64,000 nucleotides of DNA from Natronococcus sp. A-GB7. Lineage in GTDB: Archaea > Halobacteriota > Halobacteria > Halobacteriales > Natrialbaceae. Both the position numbers and the translations under genes were made by a program. Under the pieces are notes generated by a model. The model saw only the letters and a program-made list of their open reading frames with translations, was not told the origin of the DNA and did no database searches. Below, piece by piece: positions 27,929 through 37,436 of the stretch; position 1 is the stretch's first letter; each line of letters begins with the position of its first letter. The stretch lies in assembly GCF_029688865.1 (NCBI RefSeq), contig NZ_JARUKV010000017.1, forward strand, positions 43,615 through 107,614. The letters run 5' to 3'.

Positions 27929-29211
27929 GCTCCTTTTTTGAGTCAGTTTCGACGGATGCCGTGACCGCTCGGGTCTTCGATGCTGCGCATCGTCAGCCGT
28001 AGTTCCCCATCCCTCTCCGAACGACGCGGGCACCTTGTCCGATCGAGGACATCCAAACCAGGAGCCGTGGCCCGCCCGAAACCCGTCGTAACGACAGGGT
28101 CGTCGAGCCCGATTCGCTCGAGGTCGCGACCGACAGCCGAACTGTGCCGATCGGCTCCCTAATCGTCCACTCGCCAGTCGAGACGACAGCTCCAATCAAA
28201 ACATGTAGGAGAGACAGTTGTGATACTCGCGACCAGAGACGTGTCAGCATGTCTCAATCGGTTCCCTCATAGTGTCTCGAGTGTGGTGCCATGAACATCC
28301 ACGTGGCGACAGTCTCGCCGAGCGACCACGCCGGGGTAAGGCGTGAGCGACGCGTGCGGCCTGTGAGGCCTGCGAGGAGTGCGTCGAGTGGTTGACTGAG
28401 CGTATCCCTGTCGATAACTGAACTGACGTGTACCGCCGTGTCGACTCGGCTGCGATCACTAAGGCATGCGGGATCGCATACGCAGTAGCGCCGCTGCCAC
28501 CGATAGCGGCCGGCGCGTCATACGGTGAGCGAAAAAGCACACGAAACGTACTCTCCCTCGGTGGCCCAGTCCGGCCACTAAATCGTTGATTGATCGGTCT
28601 TCGAGGCCGATCTCGTCTACCGACACCGTTGGGTTGAGAGGACACGTCTGTTTTAGTCGGTAAAAACACCCGTTTCGCCGCCCAACGGTCACTGTCAGTG
28701 GCTGAAGCCGCCCCTGGCGCAGGGTGTGCCTCTTGGTCGATCCGCAGCCTGCGCTGAGGACGGCTCCGGTCGCGGTCGTCACCCCCGCTACAACTCATCG
28801 TGAAATTTAAGGGATCGAAGTCGAAAGATACGGATGGCGTGTGACGGATCGATCCAACGCGCGCTTCCTTCCACCATCCCATCGCTAAAACCACTGATCA
28901 AGAGTGTCGACTATCCGGCACCAATGTGTTCGAACAGACGATGTTTCGGCCGATCAGTCGCTGTGTCGCGTATCGGTCCGTGCTTTCCATGACCAACGGT
29001 TTCGGTTGATGATGAGACGCGAAGCGTCTCGAACCACTTGCCCTCGAGGCGGTTCACCGGTTCTCATCGACCCATCAGCAGCCGTGAGCAAAACTTCTAA
29101 GAAACACTCCAAGGCCTACGCTGTAGGATCTCCAGTTACCACGCCAGGAATCTGCACTCGCGTGGACCCCTAACACGTCTGCCGCGAAGGAGGGGCCGCT
29201 AGTTCGGGCGG
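27929..29211. other. 1.3 kb stretch with a zinc-finger pseudogene, otherwise no supported gene
   Basis: The first 60 bases match the 3' flanks of the ligase fragments. Apart from the zinc-finger remnant at 28249-28395 only unconvincing frames are present. A perfect 7-bp hairpin with a GAA loop sits at 29014-29030 (see findings). Confidence 0.45.
28249..28395 (+). pseudogene. Broken CPxCG zinc-finger gene
   Basis: The start M-S-Q-S-V-P-S matches the intact protein at 10845, but a TAG follows at once, the first cysteine pair is only half kept (C-L-E-C-G after the stop), and small deletions shift the frame around 28340. Some 50 bases upstream are still similar to the intact locus. The position about 320 bases after the ligase gene mirrors the spacing at 10531-10845. 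Confidence 0.8.
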
Positions 29212-29391
29212 TTAGTCGTCCTCGTCGTCTTCGAGGTCGTCGTCCTGCTTGCCCTCCCGGTCGTCGCCTTTGTCGTCCTTCCGATCGTCGTCTCGGTCGT
29301 ATTCGTTCTTTTCGTCGGTCTCCTTGTCAGTTCGGTCCGTAGCGCTGACAGCCGCAGCGCCGCTAAGCGCCAGTGTCCCCGTTGCCGCCAA
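29212..29391 (-). CDS. Small acidic, possibly exported protein, N-terminus doubtful
   Basis: From a TTG at 29389-29391 the frame reads A-T-G-T-L-A-L-S-G-A-A-A-V-S-A, like the hydrophobic core and cleavage site of a signal peptide, then about 40 residues rich in D, E, K and R ending E-D-D-E-D-D. An in-frame stop lies just before the TTG and no positively charged n-region is present, so the real start may have been lost by a frameshift. Either a small secreted protein or a recent pseudogene. No family recognised. Confidence 0.4.
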   Translation of the reverse strand: MAATGTLALSGAAAVSATDRTDKETDEKNEYDRDDDRKDDKGDDREGKQDDDLEDDEDD

Positions 29392-29793
29392 CCTTCACGT
29401 AGGATCGCCTTCCAAGCCGGGACCCCTCAGCCCGTTTACCGTCTGATTTTTCTGCCATTGCAGTTCGTCACAAATTCCGGTTGTCTGTATTGTAGTGAGC
29501 CGTCTATCAACTACAAGCTCAGACTACTGAGAGGATAGGCGCTGCTTGTGGCTATTGGATCTGTCCGTGACACGGTCTGTGTTCGACCGCGTAACACGGA
29601 CCGGCGCTCGAACCGTAAAAAAGGAACTGGATCGTACCTATGGGGATCCGATTTCGACGGGCAGTCTCGTCCCGCTCGACGTCGGTTCCAGTGAGCGACT
29701 CGGCGTCGTGACGTCTAGGGATGCAGTTGGCGACTCAATCCGAACTCCGACTGGCGTGTCCGGTGTACGTTAGTCGGTCTCATCGATGAGGGA
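29392..29793. other. Intergenic stretch without a supported gene
   Basis: About 400 bases. The part nearest 29400 may contain the lost N-terminus of the small acidic protein. No other gene-like feature was seen. Confidence 0.4.
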
Positions 29794-31002
29794 TCAACTT
29801 CGGGCAGGAGCCGCTGACGCGTAGAGTCGGGTCCCCAGTGCTCTGACTGGCGGTGTCGCCATCGCGAACGCCAGCGGGGCACACAGTCGAAACTGACTCA
29901 GCAGCTGACGGCTCGCCTCATAGCCATGGTAGACCGACCCGTCTCGAACGAGCACCAGTCCCTCTTTACGGTCTGCCAGGGCCGGCGGCGCGTCCGACTG
30001 CGAGACGAACTCCACCGAGTCGGTGACGTCGAGGTGGGCCAAGATGACGAGCGTCCGTACACAACCCGACCAGTGGTCGTCGTAGCCGACCCGAACCGAC
30101 TCGTCGGCGGCCACCGCAACCCGCCGGTAGATGCCGTCCCAGGCAATAAACAGCGAGAGGACGAGGATCATGTCGATGAAGTACAGGCCAAGCGTGAGGA
30201 TCACCGAGACGTGGAATCCGATTATTCCGATGATCGGAAGCGTCACCGAAAGCCCGAGGACTGCGGCGACGAACAGCGACACCTGAACCGCCGCGGTCCC
30301 GACGAAGCCGGCCCACGCGAGCCACTCGTGTTCGACGATCGGAGCGCCAAGCGCTCGGTCGATACCGGTCAGCTCGCCATAAAAGAGGATGTCCCGCTGG
30401 AGTTCGGCACCCGAGAGCCAGATCTCGAGCGGGCCGTTCAGTGCCTTCCCCCAAGCCGAACCGACGTAGATGATCGCGACTGCGAGCAGCCCCCACTTAA
30501 GCGCGCGCATCCGGTAGGTCCGGTCGGTCCCGTCGGTCAGGACGGCGTTCAGCTCTGCGAGCGAGCGCCCGCCCGTCCGGCGAACGCCGTCGACCGACAG
30601 CGGATCGTCCTCGGCGAACAGCGCGAACAGGAGGATCAGATACGCACAGACGAACAGCGATTCGACAGTCCCCGCGAGGTAGATCGTCGCCTTGACTGAG
30701 AGCATATGCATCAACAGGAGACTCGCGAGGCCACCGGTCCAGCGGGTCCGGTAGCCGACGATAAACAGCACCAATAGGGCTGCGACGACCCACTGCTGGT
30801 AGGGCAACAGCGTAAAGAAGAGCTCCTGGTGGAGAAAGCCGATCGTCTCGTCGACGTGGAACTCCGGCCACTCCCCGTAGGCCGCCCACTCGAGCGAGAG
30901 CACACGCCAGACCACCCAGATTCCCAACAGCACACGGACGACGGCGAGATTGAGCGGCGAGCCACGGACATCGTCGGCAACGTAGTTGACGAACGCGCTC
31001 AT
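29794..31002 (-). CDS. HTTM-type membrane protein with C-terminal DCC-like domain
   Basis: 402 residues. The first 300 hold several membrane helices with the order and spacing of the HTTM (gamma-carboxylase-like) family, including R-V-L-L-G-I-W-V-V-W-R, Y-Q-Q-W-V-V, and G-S-A-W-G-K-A-L-N-G-P-L. Residues 303-402 resemble the thiol-oxidoreductase-like DCC domain, starting V-R-V-G-Y-D-D-H-W-S-G-C. The usual Y-D-G-x-C-x-x-C has kept only its last cysteine, so redox activity is doubtful. It overlaps the upstream membrane-protein gene as ATGA. Lipid or surface modification is a guess. Confidence 0.75.
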   Translation of the reverse strand: MSAFVNYVADDVRGSPLNLAVVRVLLGIWVVWRVLSLEWAAYGEWPEFHVDETIGFLHQELFFTLLPYQQWVVAALLVLFIVGYRTRWTGGLASLLLMHMLSVKATIYLAGTVESLFVCAYLILLFALFAEDDPLSVDGVRRTGGRSLAELNAVLTDGTDRTYRMRALKWGLLAVAIIYVGSAWGKALNGPLEIWLSGAELQRDILFYGELTGIDRALGAPIVEHEWLAWAGFVGTAAVQVSLFVAAVLGLSVTLPIIGIIGFHVSVILTLGLYFIDMILVLSLFIAWDGIYRRVAVAADESVRVGYDDHWSGCVRTLVILAHLDVTDSVEFVSQSDAPPALADRKEGLVLVRDGSVYHGYEASRQLLSQFRLCAPLAFAMATPPVRALGTRLYASAAPARS

Positions 31003-31649
31003 CGTCCCGCCTCGTGTTCGGTGACGGTTCCGTCGGTCGGATCGATCGTTACTCGAAGCCGCTCCTCGTTCGATTCGACCGCCGTGTTGTCGTCGCTGTA
31101 GACTACCGTGTGCTCGTAGATCCGGATCGCCTCGAACGCCTCGTACTCGCGGAGTTCGGCGGCGGTCCAGGCCTCGTCGTCGACGTACCGCGGCGGCTGG
31201 AGCCGGTCGGTCACCGATCGCTCGCCGGACTCGACCGCCTGACGGTGCTCCCTGGCGTTTGCGAGGTAGAACTCGCCCATCTCGAGGCGCTGGTCGTCGG
31301 TGTACCCTTCGGCTAGCTGTCCAGCGACCGTCGACGTTCGCGTCCCCGTCACCGGCGGCGTCGCGCGGTCGTCGACCCGGAGTTCGTTCCCCGCCGCGTC
31401 GACCATTCGGATCTCGTAGTAGGTCTCTTCCTCCTCGGACGGCTGGGCGAACTTGTGCATATCGACGACCGGCAGCAGCGGCATGCCGACCAGCGTGACC
31501 GCCAGCAGCGTCGCAAAGAACCCCGCGAGCCAGACCTCTCGGGCGTACTGCCGGCGAGCGACCGCCAGAATCCCGAGCGTGCCCAGAAAGAACAGTACGT
31601 ACACCACCGGAAAGAGGAGTCGCGTTCCCTCGGACAAGACAGCTACCAA
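30999..31649 (-). CDS. Membrane protein with soluble C-terminal domain, partner of the HTTM protein
   Basis: 216 residues from a TTG start at 31647-31649, with a TATAAAAAG-like box about 20-30 bases before it, which fits a nearly leaderless transcript. Two membrane helices (L-L-F-P-V-V-Y-V-L-F-F-L and W-L-A-G-F-F-A-T-L-L) are followed by an extracellular-type domain of about 140 residues rich in acidic residues (E-E-E-E-T-Y-Y-E-I-R-M). The ATGA overlap shows co-expression with the HTTM protein. Such pairs recur near haloarchaeal HTTM genes. No catalytic motif seen. Confidence 0.7.
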   Translation of the reverse strand: MVAVLSEGTRLLFPVVYVLFFLGTLGILAVARRQYAREVWLAGFFATLLAVTLVGMPLLPVVDMHKFAQPSEEEETYYEIRMVDAAGNELRVDDRATPPVTGTRTSTVAGQLAEGYTDDQRLEMGEFYLANAREHRQAVESGERSVTDRLQPPRYVDDEAWTAAELREYEAFEAIRIYEHTVVYSDDNTAVESNEERLRVTIDPTDGTVTEHEAGR

Positions 31650-31934
31650 GGCGTCGTCACTCCCTTATCTTTTTATAACACGCCATATATGCTTTTGGGC
31701 TGCTATATTCACTGTATGAACAATTCGTCTTGAATTAGAAAAGAAGTTCCCGTTTTGAGCGCTGTCCGTCGGCGGACGAATGGAGGATGGGTGCTCTGTG
31801 AACGGACAGATACGTCGGAGACGCGTCGGTATTCTGCTCTCGATGACGGTCCAATCAACAGAGGTGCCGGCAAGAAGCAGTGGAGAGACGAGTTGGTCTG
31901 TGTGGGTTCTGGGTCAGTAGCCGCGCAGTCGAAC

Positions 31935-32282
31935 TCACTCGGTTCCCAGAAACGCTTTCCACTGGTCGAGTTCGTCATCCGAGAACGTCCCCTGTTCGTT
32001 CATTTCGAGCAGGAAGGGCTCCATCTCCTCGAACGAGATGTCCGCAAAGAACTCCTCTTTGTCCAGCTGCCCGGTTTTGATGTATTCGGCCTCGGCTTTC
32101 GAGACGAGTCCCTTCATTCGGAGAACTGCGGTCAGGCGATTGATCTGCTCTACCGCCTCGGACGCCTCCTGTTGTTGCTCGAGATACTCCATCGTCTCTC
32201 CGAACCGGTCGGTGGAGTCGCCGTCGTCCTCCAGGATTTCGACGCCAGTATCGTCGCCTCGAGACTCGCTCTCGTTGGCCAT
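31935..32282 (-). CDS. Hypothetical acidic helical protein
   Basis: 115 residues starting MANESESRGDDTGVEIL, cytoplasmic, with an N-terminal disordered acidic part, a helical stretch F-G-E-T-M-E-Y-L-E-Q-Q-Q-E-A, and a C-terminal part with T-F-S-D-D-E-L-D-Q-W-K. Acidic composition and clean ends support a real gene. No recognised domain. It lies alone on the minus strand between the HTTM pair and the sugar transferase. Confidence 0.6.
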   Translation of the reverse strand: MANESESRGDDTGVEILEDDGDSTDRFGETMEYLEQQQEASEAVEQINRLTAVLRMKGLVSKAEAEYIKTGQLDKEEFFADISFEEMEPFLLEMNEQGTFSDDELDQWKAFLGTE

Positions 32283-32644
32283 ACCCAGGGTTTCGCGTAC
32301 ACCTTGAAAAATCTTCGTTAGCTGAATTGAGGGCGATAAGCCCCTTCTTCAGCGGGCGGAGCGAGCAGAGAGGGAATACACCGCCCGCACGATGTTCTTA
32401 TATTCTATCCGGTATCTTTACTGTCTCCTCGATACTGCTGGGACTGTTCCCCCGAACTGTTTCTCTCCACCTCGGAAATGCTACGCTCTTGAGCGAGAGT
32501 ACAGAACCGGTAGGTACCGTTGTTTCGGATCGAGACGGGAGAACGGAAAATCCTAAGGAAAGTACCGACCAACGCCGTTCGATTCGATTTCAACATCTAC
32601 TTCAACAAGCTTTAATTGAATACTCTATGATATCATTATACTAA
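32283..32644. other. Promoter-bearing gap before the sugar transferase gene
   Basis: About 360 bases, AT-rich in the last 60. The bases TTTAATTG around 32609-32616 sit about 30 bases before the ATG at 32645, consistent with a leaderless transcript. No gene is seen here. Confidence 0.5.
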
Positions 32645-34105
32645 ATGCTGCGTGATTGTGATTACCGGCGTATCGCAGCCCTCGGGACGGTGGTGATTGC
32701 GGTTATTACAGGGTTTGTAGCGTCCGTTCTTACAATACCGGGGCCGGTCACGGAACAGATCATTCCCCCGGTTGCGCTCATCGGTGGTTTTGTTGGCGTT
32801 GCGCTCATCCCGCTGTATACCTCCCAACCCCGGTCAACGCCAGCAGTGCTCAGACAGACCGGCCAACAGGTCGGACTCGCCTGTCTCGTGCTCATCGGCT
32901 TTGCAGCCGTGGGCGTCCCCGGTGTACCGCCAGTGGCGACCGCCCTTGCAACTGGTGGCCTCCTCGTTGTTGCCCTGCCGGTCTGGTATCATGTCTGTCG
33001 GCGTCGGACTCGGTCCCATCGTATTCTTGTCGTCGGCGACGAGCCGCGGTTGCTCGAGTCGGCGACCCGATCGGTACCGACGACACCGATCGGGTTTCTC
33101 TCGCCGGTATTGTCCGACCGACCAATCGAAATAACGTTTTCAGCTCAGTCGGAGTCTCCGTCGTCGGCCGACGACGAGTCGGCCGTCGTAACCGACGGGG
33201 GAAGGCTCGATGTCGATCGGCAAGTCCCGGATCGCCGTATCGAGCGCCTCGGTGATCCCGCCCAGCTGAAGCGCGTCCTCCGGACCCATGACGTTGATAC
33301 TGTCGCGCTCGCGTTTTCGGCGGCCGACCGCGAAACGTGTTTCAGCGCGCTCCGTACGTGCCGTGACCATGGTGTGGAGGTCCTTGCTCACGAGTCGCTG
33401 TCGACGCGGGTCCCCAGTGACGAGCGAGTCGGCGACTCGCTGGTGCGCGTCGATCTCGCCCCGTGGCCGTGGTACAGCCGGGCGATCAAGCGGGTGTTCG
33501 ACGTCACGTTCGCAGCGGTTGGCCTCGTTGTATTGTCACCGCTGATCCTGGGCATCGCGGTGGCGATCAAACTCGATTCTCCGGGGCCAATCTTGTACAA
33601 ACAAACCCGAACGTCTCTGTTTGGCGAGACGTTCTCGCTCGTGAAGTTTCGGAGCATGGGAACGAACGCAGAAGCCGACGGTGTTCAGCTGAGCCGAGAG
33701 GACGCCGGCGAGACCGACCCTCGGGTAACAAAGGTCGGCCACTGGCTTCGGAAGACACACCTCGACGAAATCCCACAGCTGTTCTCGATTCTCTCCGGTG
33801 CAATGAGCGTCGTCGGCCCGCGGCCTGAGCGGCCCGCGATCGATCACGAACTCATGGCCGATGGCCTCGAGTGGCCGAAACGCTGGTTCGTCAAGCCGGG
33901 GCTGACCGGACTCGCCCAGATCAACGACGTCACCGGGTTCGAACCCGAGACGAAGCTCGAGTACGACCTCGAGTACATACGACGGCGGTCACTCTGGTTC
34001 GATATCAAACTCGTCTGCCTGCAGCTCTGGCTGGTCGTCACGGATCTAATACCGCTTACGCTACAGTACCGGCGTACCAACGAGGACCCCGAGCGGCACC
34101 GATGA
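32645..34105 (+). CDS. Polyprenyl-phosphate sugar-1-phosphate transferase (WcaJ/WbaP type)
   Basis: 486 residues. Four to five membrane helices at the N-terminus, then a nucleotide-binding-like middle region, a further helix starting [11 protein letters not shown] near residue 285, and the catalytic bacterial sugar transferase domain. Its motifs [15 protein letters not shown] and V-G-P-R-P-E are clear. It would transfer a sugar phosphate to dolichyl- or undecaprenyl-type phosphate at the inner face, the first committed step of glycan assembly. A glycosyltransferase follows on the same strand after 166 bases. Confidence 0.92.
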   Translation: MLRDCDYRRIAALGTVVIAVITGFVASVLTIPGPVTEQIIPPVALIGGFVGVALIPLYTSQPRSTPAVLRQTGQQVGLACLVLIGFAAVGVPGVPPVATALATGGLLVVALPVWYHVCRRRTRSHRILVVGDEPRLLESATRSVPTTPIGFLSPVLSDRPIEITFSAQSESPSSADDESAVVTDGGRLDVDRQVPDRRIERLGDPAQLKRVLRTHDVDTVALAFSAADRETCFSALRTCRDHGVEVLAHESLSTRVPSDERVGDSLVRVDLAPWPWYSRAIKRVFDVTFAAVGLVVLSPLILGIAVAIKLDSPGPILYKQTRTSLFGETFSLVKFRSMGTNAEADGVQLSREDAGETDPRVTKVGHWLRKTHLDEIPQLFSILSGAMSVVGPRPERPAIDHELMADGLEWPKRWFVKPGLTGLAQINDVTGFEPETKLEYDLEYIRRRSLWFDIKLVCLQLWLVVTDLIPLTLQYRRTNEDPERHR

Positions 34106-34271
34106 TGGCACAGCGAGTCGATCCACCCCGACGGCCAACACTCGATCAACACCCGCTGCCGGTACAATCACTAATAGAGAGCCGATGATCTTTTCACAGG
34201 CTCGGATGAATTTAGATCTGGTCCAGTTCCGACGCCTACCGTTGACCGATAGAGCAAGTGAGACGGAATCA

Positions 34272-35399
34272 ATGACAGACGAGCCAGCCACGACAGACCA
34301 GCAGATGCGAATCCTTCGGGTCGCACAGACCACATACCCGGATGTGAAAGGCGGCGGTGCCTACCACGTCCACGCGCTGAGTCGGGACCAAGCAGCGATG
34401 GGACACGACGTCACGGTGCTGACGATCCGTCGCGACCCCGATATGCCACACGTCGAAGAGCGCGATGGGTACACCGTCGTCCGGTACGACCCGTCAGTGA
34501 CGCTGCTCGGGAACGAGATCTCAGCCGGTGTCGCTCGATATCTGAAAAACGCTGCCGGGTTCGACGTCGTCCATGCCCACTCACATCTGTACTTTTCGAC
34601 GAACCTGGCGGCACTGAAACGGTGGCTCGGAGACGTTCCACTCGCCATCACTAATCACGGTCTCTACTCCCAGACTGCCCCGGAACGAGTGTTCGAGTGG
34701 TATCTGAAGACGATCGGGCGGTGGACGTTCAACCAGGCGGACACCGTCTTCTGCTATACGGACGTCGATAAACGGCGGCTCCGCGAGTTCGGCGTCCAGA
34801 CGGAGATCACGGTCGCCGCGAACGGCATCGACACCGAGCGCTTTACCCCGGAGGGGCCGACGAGCGAGCTGATCGACGCGGACGGGCCGGTAGTGTTGTT
34901 CGTCGGCCGACTGGTCGATGGCAAACGGCCACAGGACGTCCTCGATGCCGTTACGGCCGTTCGTGAGGACTACCCCGAGCTGACGGTGTACTTCTGTGGC
35001 GAGGGGCCGTTGCGCGACGAACTCGAGCAGCGGGCGGGTGAGGCGGTCGGCGACAGCGTTGCCTTTCTCGGCCATGTCCCGTACGACGAGATGCCCCGGA
35101 TCTATCGCTCGGCGGACGTGCTCGTCCTGCCGAGTCGCGCCGAAGGCGTCCCGCGAACGGTCCTCGAAGCGATGGCGTCCGGAACGCGCGTCGTCTGTTC
35201 GGACCTCGAGCAGGTCGCCTCGGTTGTCGGAGACGGTGGCGCTGTGGTGCCTGTCGGCGATGTCCCAGGGTTCGCTGCCGAAATCCGGGCACAACTCTCA
35301 CACCCAATGCGAGGGGATGGCGGCGTCACACCGAACTACGACTGGCGGACGACTGTTGCTGCTGTTACGGAGACACTCCAGCAACTTACCCAGTCCTGA
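34272..35399 (+). CDS. Glycosyltransferase family 4 protein
   Basis: 375 residues from MTDEPATTDQQMRILR; an ATG nine codons downstream of T-D-Q-Q (M-R-I-L-R) is also possible. GT-B fold: the N-terminal glycine loop K-G-G-G-A-Y-H-V-H-A-L and, in the C-terminal half, V-G-R-L-V-D-G-K-R and E-G-V-P-R-T-V-L-E-A with the EX7E-type nucleotide-sugar motif. It would add a sugar from a nucleotide donor to the lipid-linked chain. The tail of a related gene survives as a pseudogene at 42561-42891. Confidence 0.92.
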   Translation: MTDEPATTDQQMRILRVAQTTYPDVKGGGAYHVHALSRDQAAMGHDVTVLTIRRDPDMPHVEERDGYTVVRYDPSVTLLGNEISAGVARYLKNAAGFDVVHAHSHLYFSTNLAALKRWLGDVPLAITNHGLYSQTAPERVFEWYLKTIGRWTFNQADTVFCYTDVDKRRLREFGVQTEITVAANGIDTERFTPEGPTSELIDADGPVVLFVGRLVDGKRPQDVLDAVTAVREDYPELTVYFCGEGPLRDELEQRAGEAVGDSVAFLGHVPYDEMPRIYRSADVLVLPSRAEGVPRTVLEAMASGTRVVCSDLEQVASVVGDGGAVVPVGDVPGFAAEIRAQLSHPMRGDGGVTPNYDWRTTVAAVTETLQQLTQS

Positions 35400-35517
35400 C
35401 ATCCCCCCGCGATAACGGAGGCGCCGTTCGTCGTTCGTGGTCCTCTCTCGTCGGGTCAGGGCTGACAGCTCCCATCGACACCGTCGAACGCAACTATGGC
35501 TGCCAAGATACGATGAT

Positions 35518-36285
35518 TCAGGCCAGGGTAGTCGTCAGCGCCTCATAGAGCTCGGCCGTGCTCCGTTCGAGATCCGCGTTCGTTTCGTTTCGAACGCGAA
35601 CGATGTCGATCGTCGGCTCGTCAGCGGCCGCAGCGACGATCGCCTTCTCGACTTTGGCTTTACACTCGAAAGCGTCGGCGATCGTTCCATCCGCGTCGGT
35701 CGGCGAAATGCGGCTCTCATCGGTCGCCCGTGCCGCGAGCCGGTTGCGCGCCGTCTCCGGTGTGATCTCGACGACGACGATGTGGGCGGACCCTGCCCGT
35801 GCCAGGGCGTTTACGGCCCGTGCAGACAGCTCCGTGAGATGGTCGTAGTCAGCACGCAGTGCAACTGACCATACGGCCTGGCAGAGCCCCTGATCGAGAA
35901 GTCGGACGCCGCCGCCCCGGTGGGCATCGACCACGCCATGTACGAACAACCAGTTGAACAGCAGCTTTCCCGTCGTGGAGTGTGTCGGTTGAGCCGTCGT
36001 TGCAAGCAGCCGTCCGCTCGAAAACGCCCGGTCCGGCCGACGGACGGTCGTCGACGCAGCGTAGCCCATCTTCGCGAGATACCGTCGAATGCGCGACCTG
36101 TCGTGGACCAGCGTGTAGGTCGGCTCGGCGACCGAGTACCCGTCGGCCGCGAGTCGTTGTCCGACGTGGTGGGCGACCGTGGACTTGCCAGCGCCTGGGA
36201 CGCCGAAGAACTCCACGATCGCCCCCTTCGCATCGGTCGATGGGCTGATGTGTCCCTCCCTGTCCCGGGCGGGTTCCGAACTCAT
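35518..36285 (-). CDS. P-loop kinase-like protein of the polysaccharide cluster
   Basis: 255 residues. Walker A G-V-P-G-A-G-K-S-T at 28-36 and a later acidic loop (V-R-L-L-D-Q-G) give a shikimate/thymidylate-kinase-like fold; T-P-E-T-A-R-N-R-L-A-A-R-A looks like an arginine-rich lid. It likely phosphorylates a sugar or another small molecule, or acts as a nucleotide-dependent switch. The start overlaps the end of the glycosyltransferase gene (ATGA), so both are made together. The substrate is unknown. Confidence 0.75.
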   Translation of the reverse strand: MSSEPARDREGHISPSTDAKGAIVEFFGVPGAGKSTVAHHVGQRLAADGYSVAEPTYTLVHDRSRIRRYLAKMGYAASTTVRRPDRAFSSGRLLATTAQPTHSTTGKLLFNWLFVHGVVDAHRGGGVRLLDQGLCQAVWSVALRADYDHLTELSARAVNALARAGSAHIVVVEITPETARNRLAARATDESRISPTDADGTIADAFECKAKVEKAIVAAAADEPTIDIVRVRNETNADLERSTAELYEALTTTLA

Positions 36286-37385
36286 AGGTGTGAGTGTCCG
36301 TCGACGAGGTCTCTGTACAGTCTGCGGTACTCCACGGCGGTTTTCTCGAGGGGAAACCGAGTCCGTGCCCGCTCGAACGCCCGATCAGCGAGGGCTGTTG
36401 CACGCTCGGTATCCTCGAGCAGGTCGTGTAGTTGTCCTGCAAACGCCTCAGGACGGCACGGGTTCGCGAAGGCGCCGGCGTCGCCGACGACCTCATAGAA
36501 GACGTCAATCTCACTGACCACGACGGGAACGCGACAGGCCATCGCCTCGACTACCGCCATGCAGAACCCCTCCGAGAGCGACGGTTGCACGTAAAGATCG
36601 CTCGCCGCGAGCAGTTGATAGACCGCATCTCGATCGATGAATCCCGTGAACTCGACAGAATCACGAATCCCGAGTGATTGGGCGAGCGACTCGAGGTCGC
36701 TACGCAAGGGGCCGTCCCCGACCAACGTCAGCCGGATATCGTCGTCGCTGGTGGCGACCGACGCAAACGCCCGGAGGAGCAGCGACTGATTTTTGGTCTC
36801 GCTGAAGCGACCAACGCACGTGAGACGCGTCCCAGCGATCTCGTAGGGGTTGTCCGACGTGGTGATGGCCTGGTCGATTCGACCGATGTCGATCCCGTTG
36901 TAGATCACATCGAGTCGGTCCCGGGTAAGAAGGCGTTCGACCGAGTACAGCGAACGGAGCGTCTGCTCCGAGTTTGCGACGATCCGATCCGCTCTCGGAA
37001 GCGTTGGCAGGTTTACTAACACCTGCGGAAGCGAGTAATGGTCCTTGTGGTCGGCGTGCTCGGTGTCAACGATCGCTTTTCCGCGCGGCGTCAACAATCG
37101 CGCCAGCGAGCCAACGAAGTTGTGGTGCGTGTGAAGGACGTCGTACTCTCCGGTCGTCAACACCCGGCGCAGGTGTCGAATCGCGGCCGGATCGGCGCGC
37201 GAATCCGCCCCTAACGGAATCAGCCCGACGTTCGTGTCGGCGGCGAGCGCGGCCTCCGCAGGGGAGGAGTCGTAGTACGAGACGACGGTAACGTCGATAT
37301 CGTTGGCGAGTGCAATTCGCTCCGAGAGCTCATATGAGAAGGTCGTATCTCGAATATGGCTTAGTACGGCAAAGACGCGGGTCAT
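36282..37385 (-). CDS. Glycosyltransferase family 4 protein
   Basis: 367 residues starting MTRVFAVLSHIRDTTF. GT-B fold with the N-terminal domain H-T-H-H-N-F-V-G-S-L-A-R, the linker V-G-R-F-S-E-T-K-N-Q, and the E-G-F-C-M-A-V-V-E-A-M-A motif near residue 275. It would elongate the lipid-linked glycan. It is first of a minus-strand pair with the kinase-like gene, with which it overlaps. A short AT-rich gap separates it from the GT2 gene. Confidence 0.92.
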   Translation of the reverse strand: MTRVFAVLSHIRDTTFSYELSERIALANDIDVTVVSYYDSSPAEAALAADTNVGLIPLGADSRADPAAIRHLRRVLTTGEYDVLHTHHNFVGSLARLLTPRGKAIVDTEHADHKDHYSLPQVLVNLPTLPRADRIVANSEQTLRSLYSVERLLTRDRLDVIYNGIDIGRIDQAITTSDNPYEIAGTRLTCVGRFSETKNQSLLLRAFASVATSDDDIRLTLVGDGPLRSDLESLAQSLGIRDSVEFTGFIDRDAVYQLLAASDLYVQPSLSEGFCMAVVEAMACRVPVVVSEIDVFYEVVGDAGAFANPCRPEAFAGQLHDLLEDTERATALADRAFERARTRFPLEKTAVEYRRLYRDLVDGHSHL

Positions 37386-37436
37386 CCTGTTTATTTCACT
37401 TTCGTTTCGTAGTGTAAAACTATCGTTCTCGTGAAT

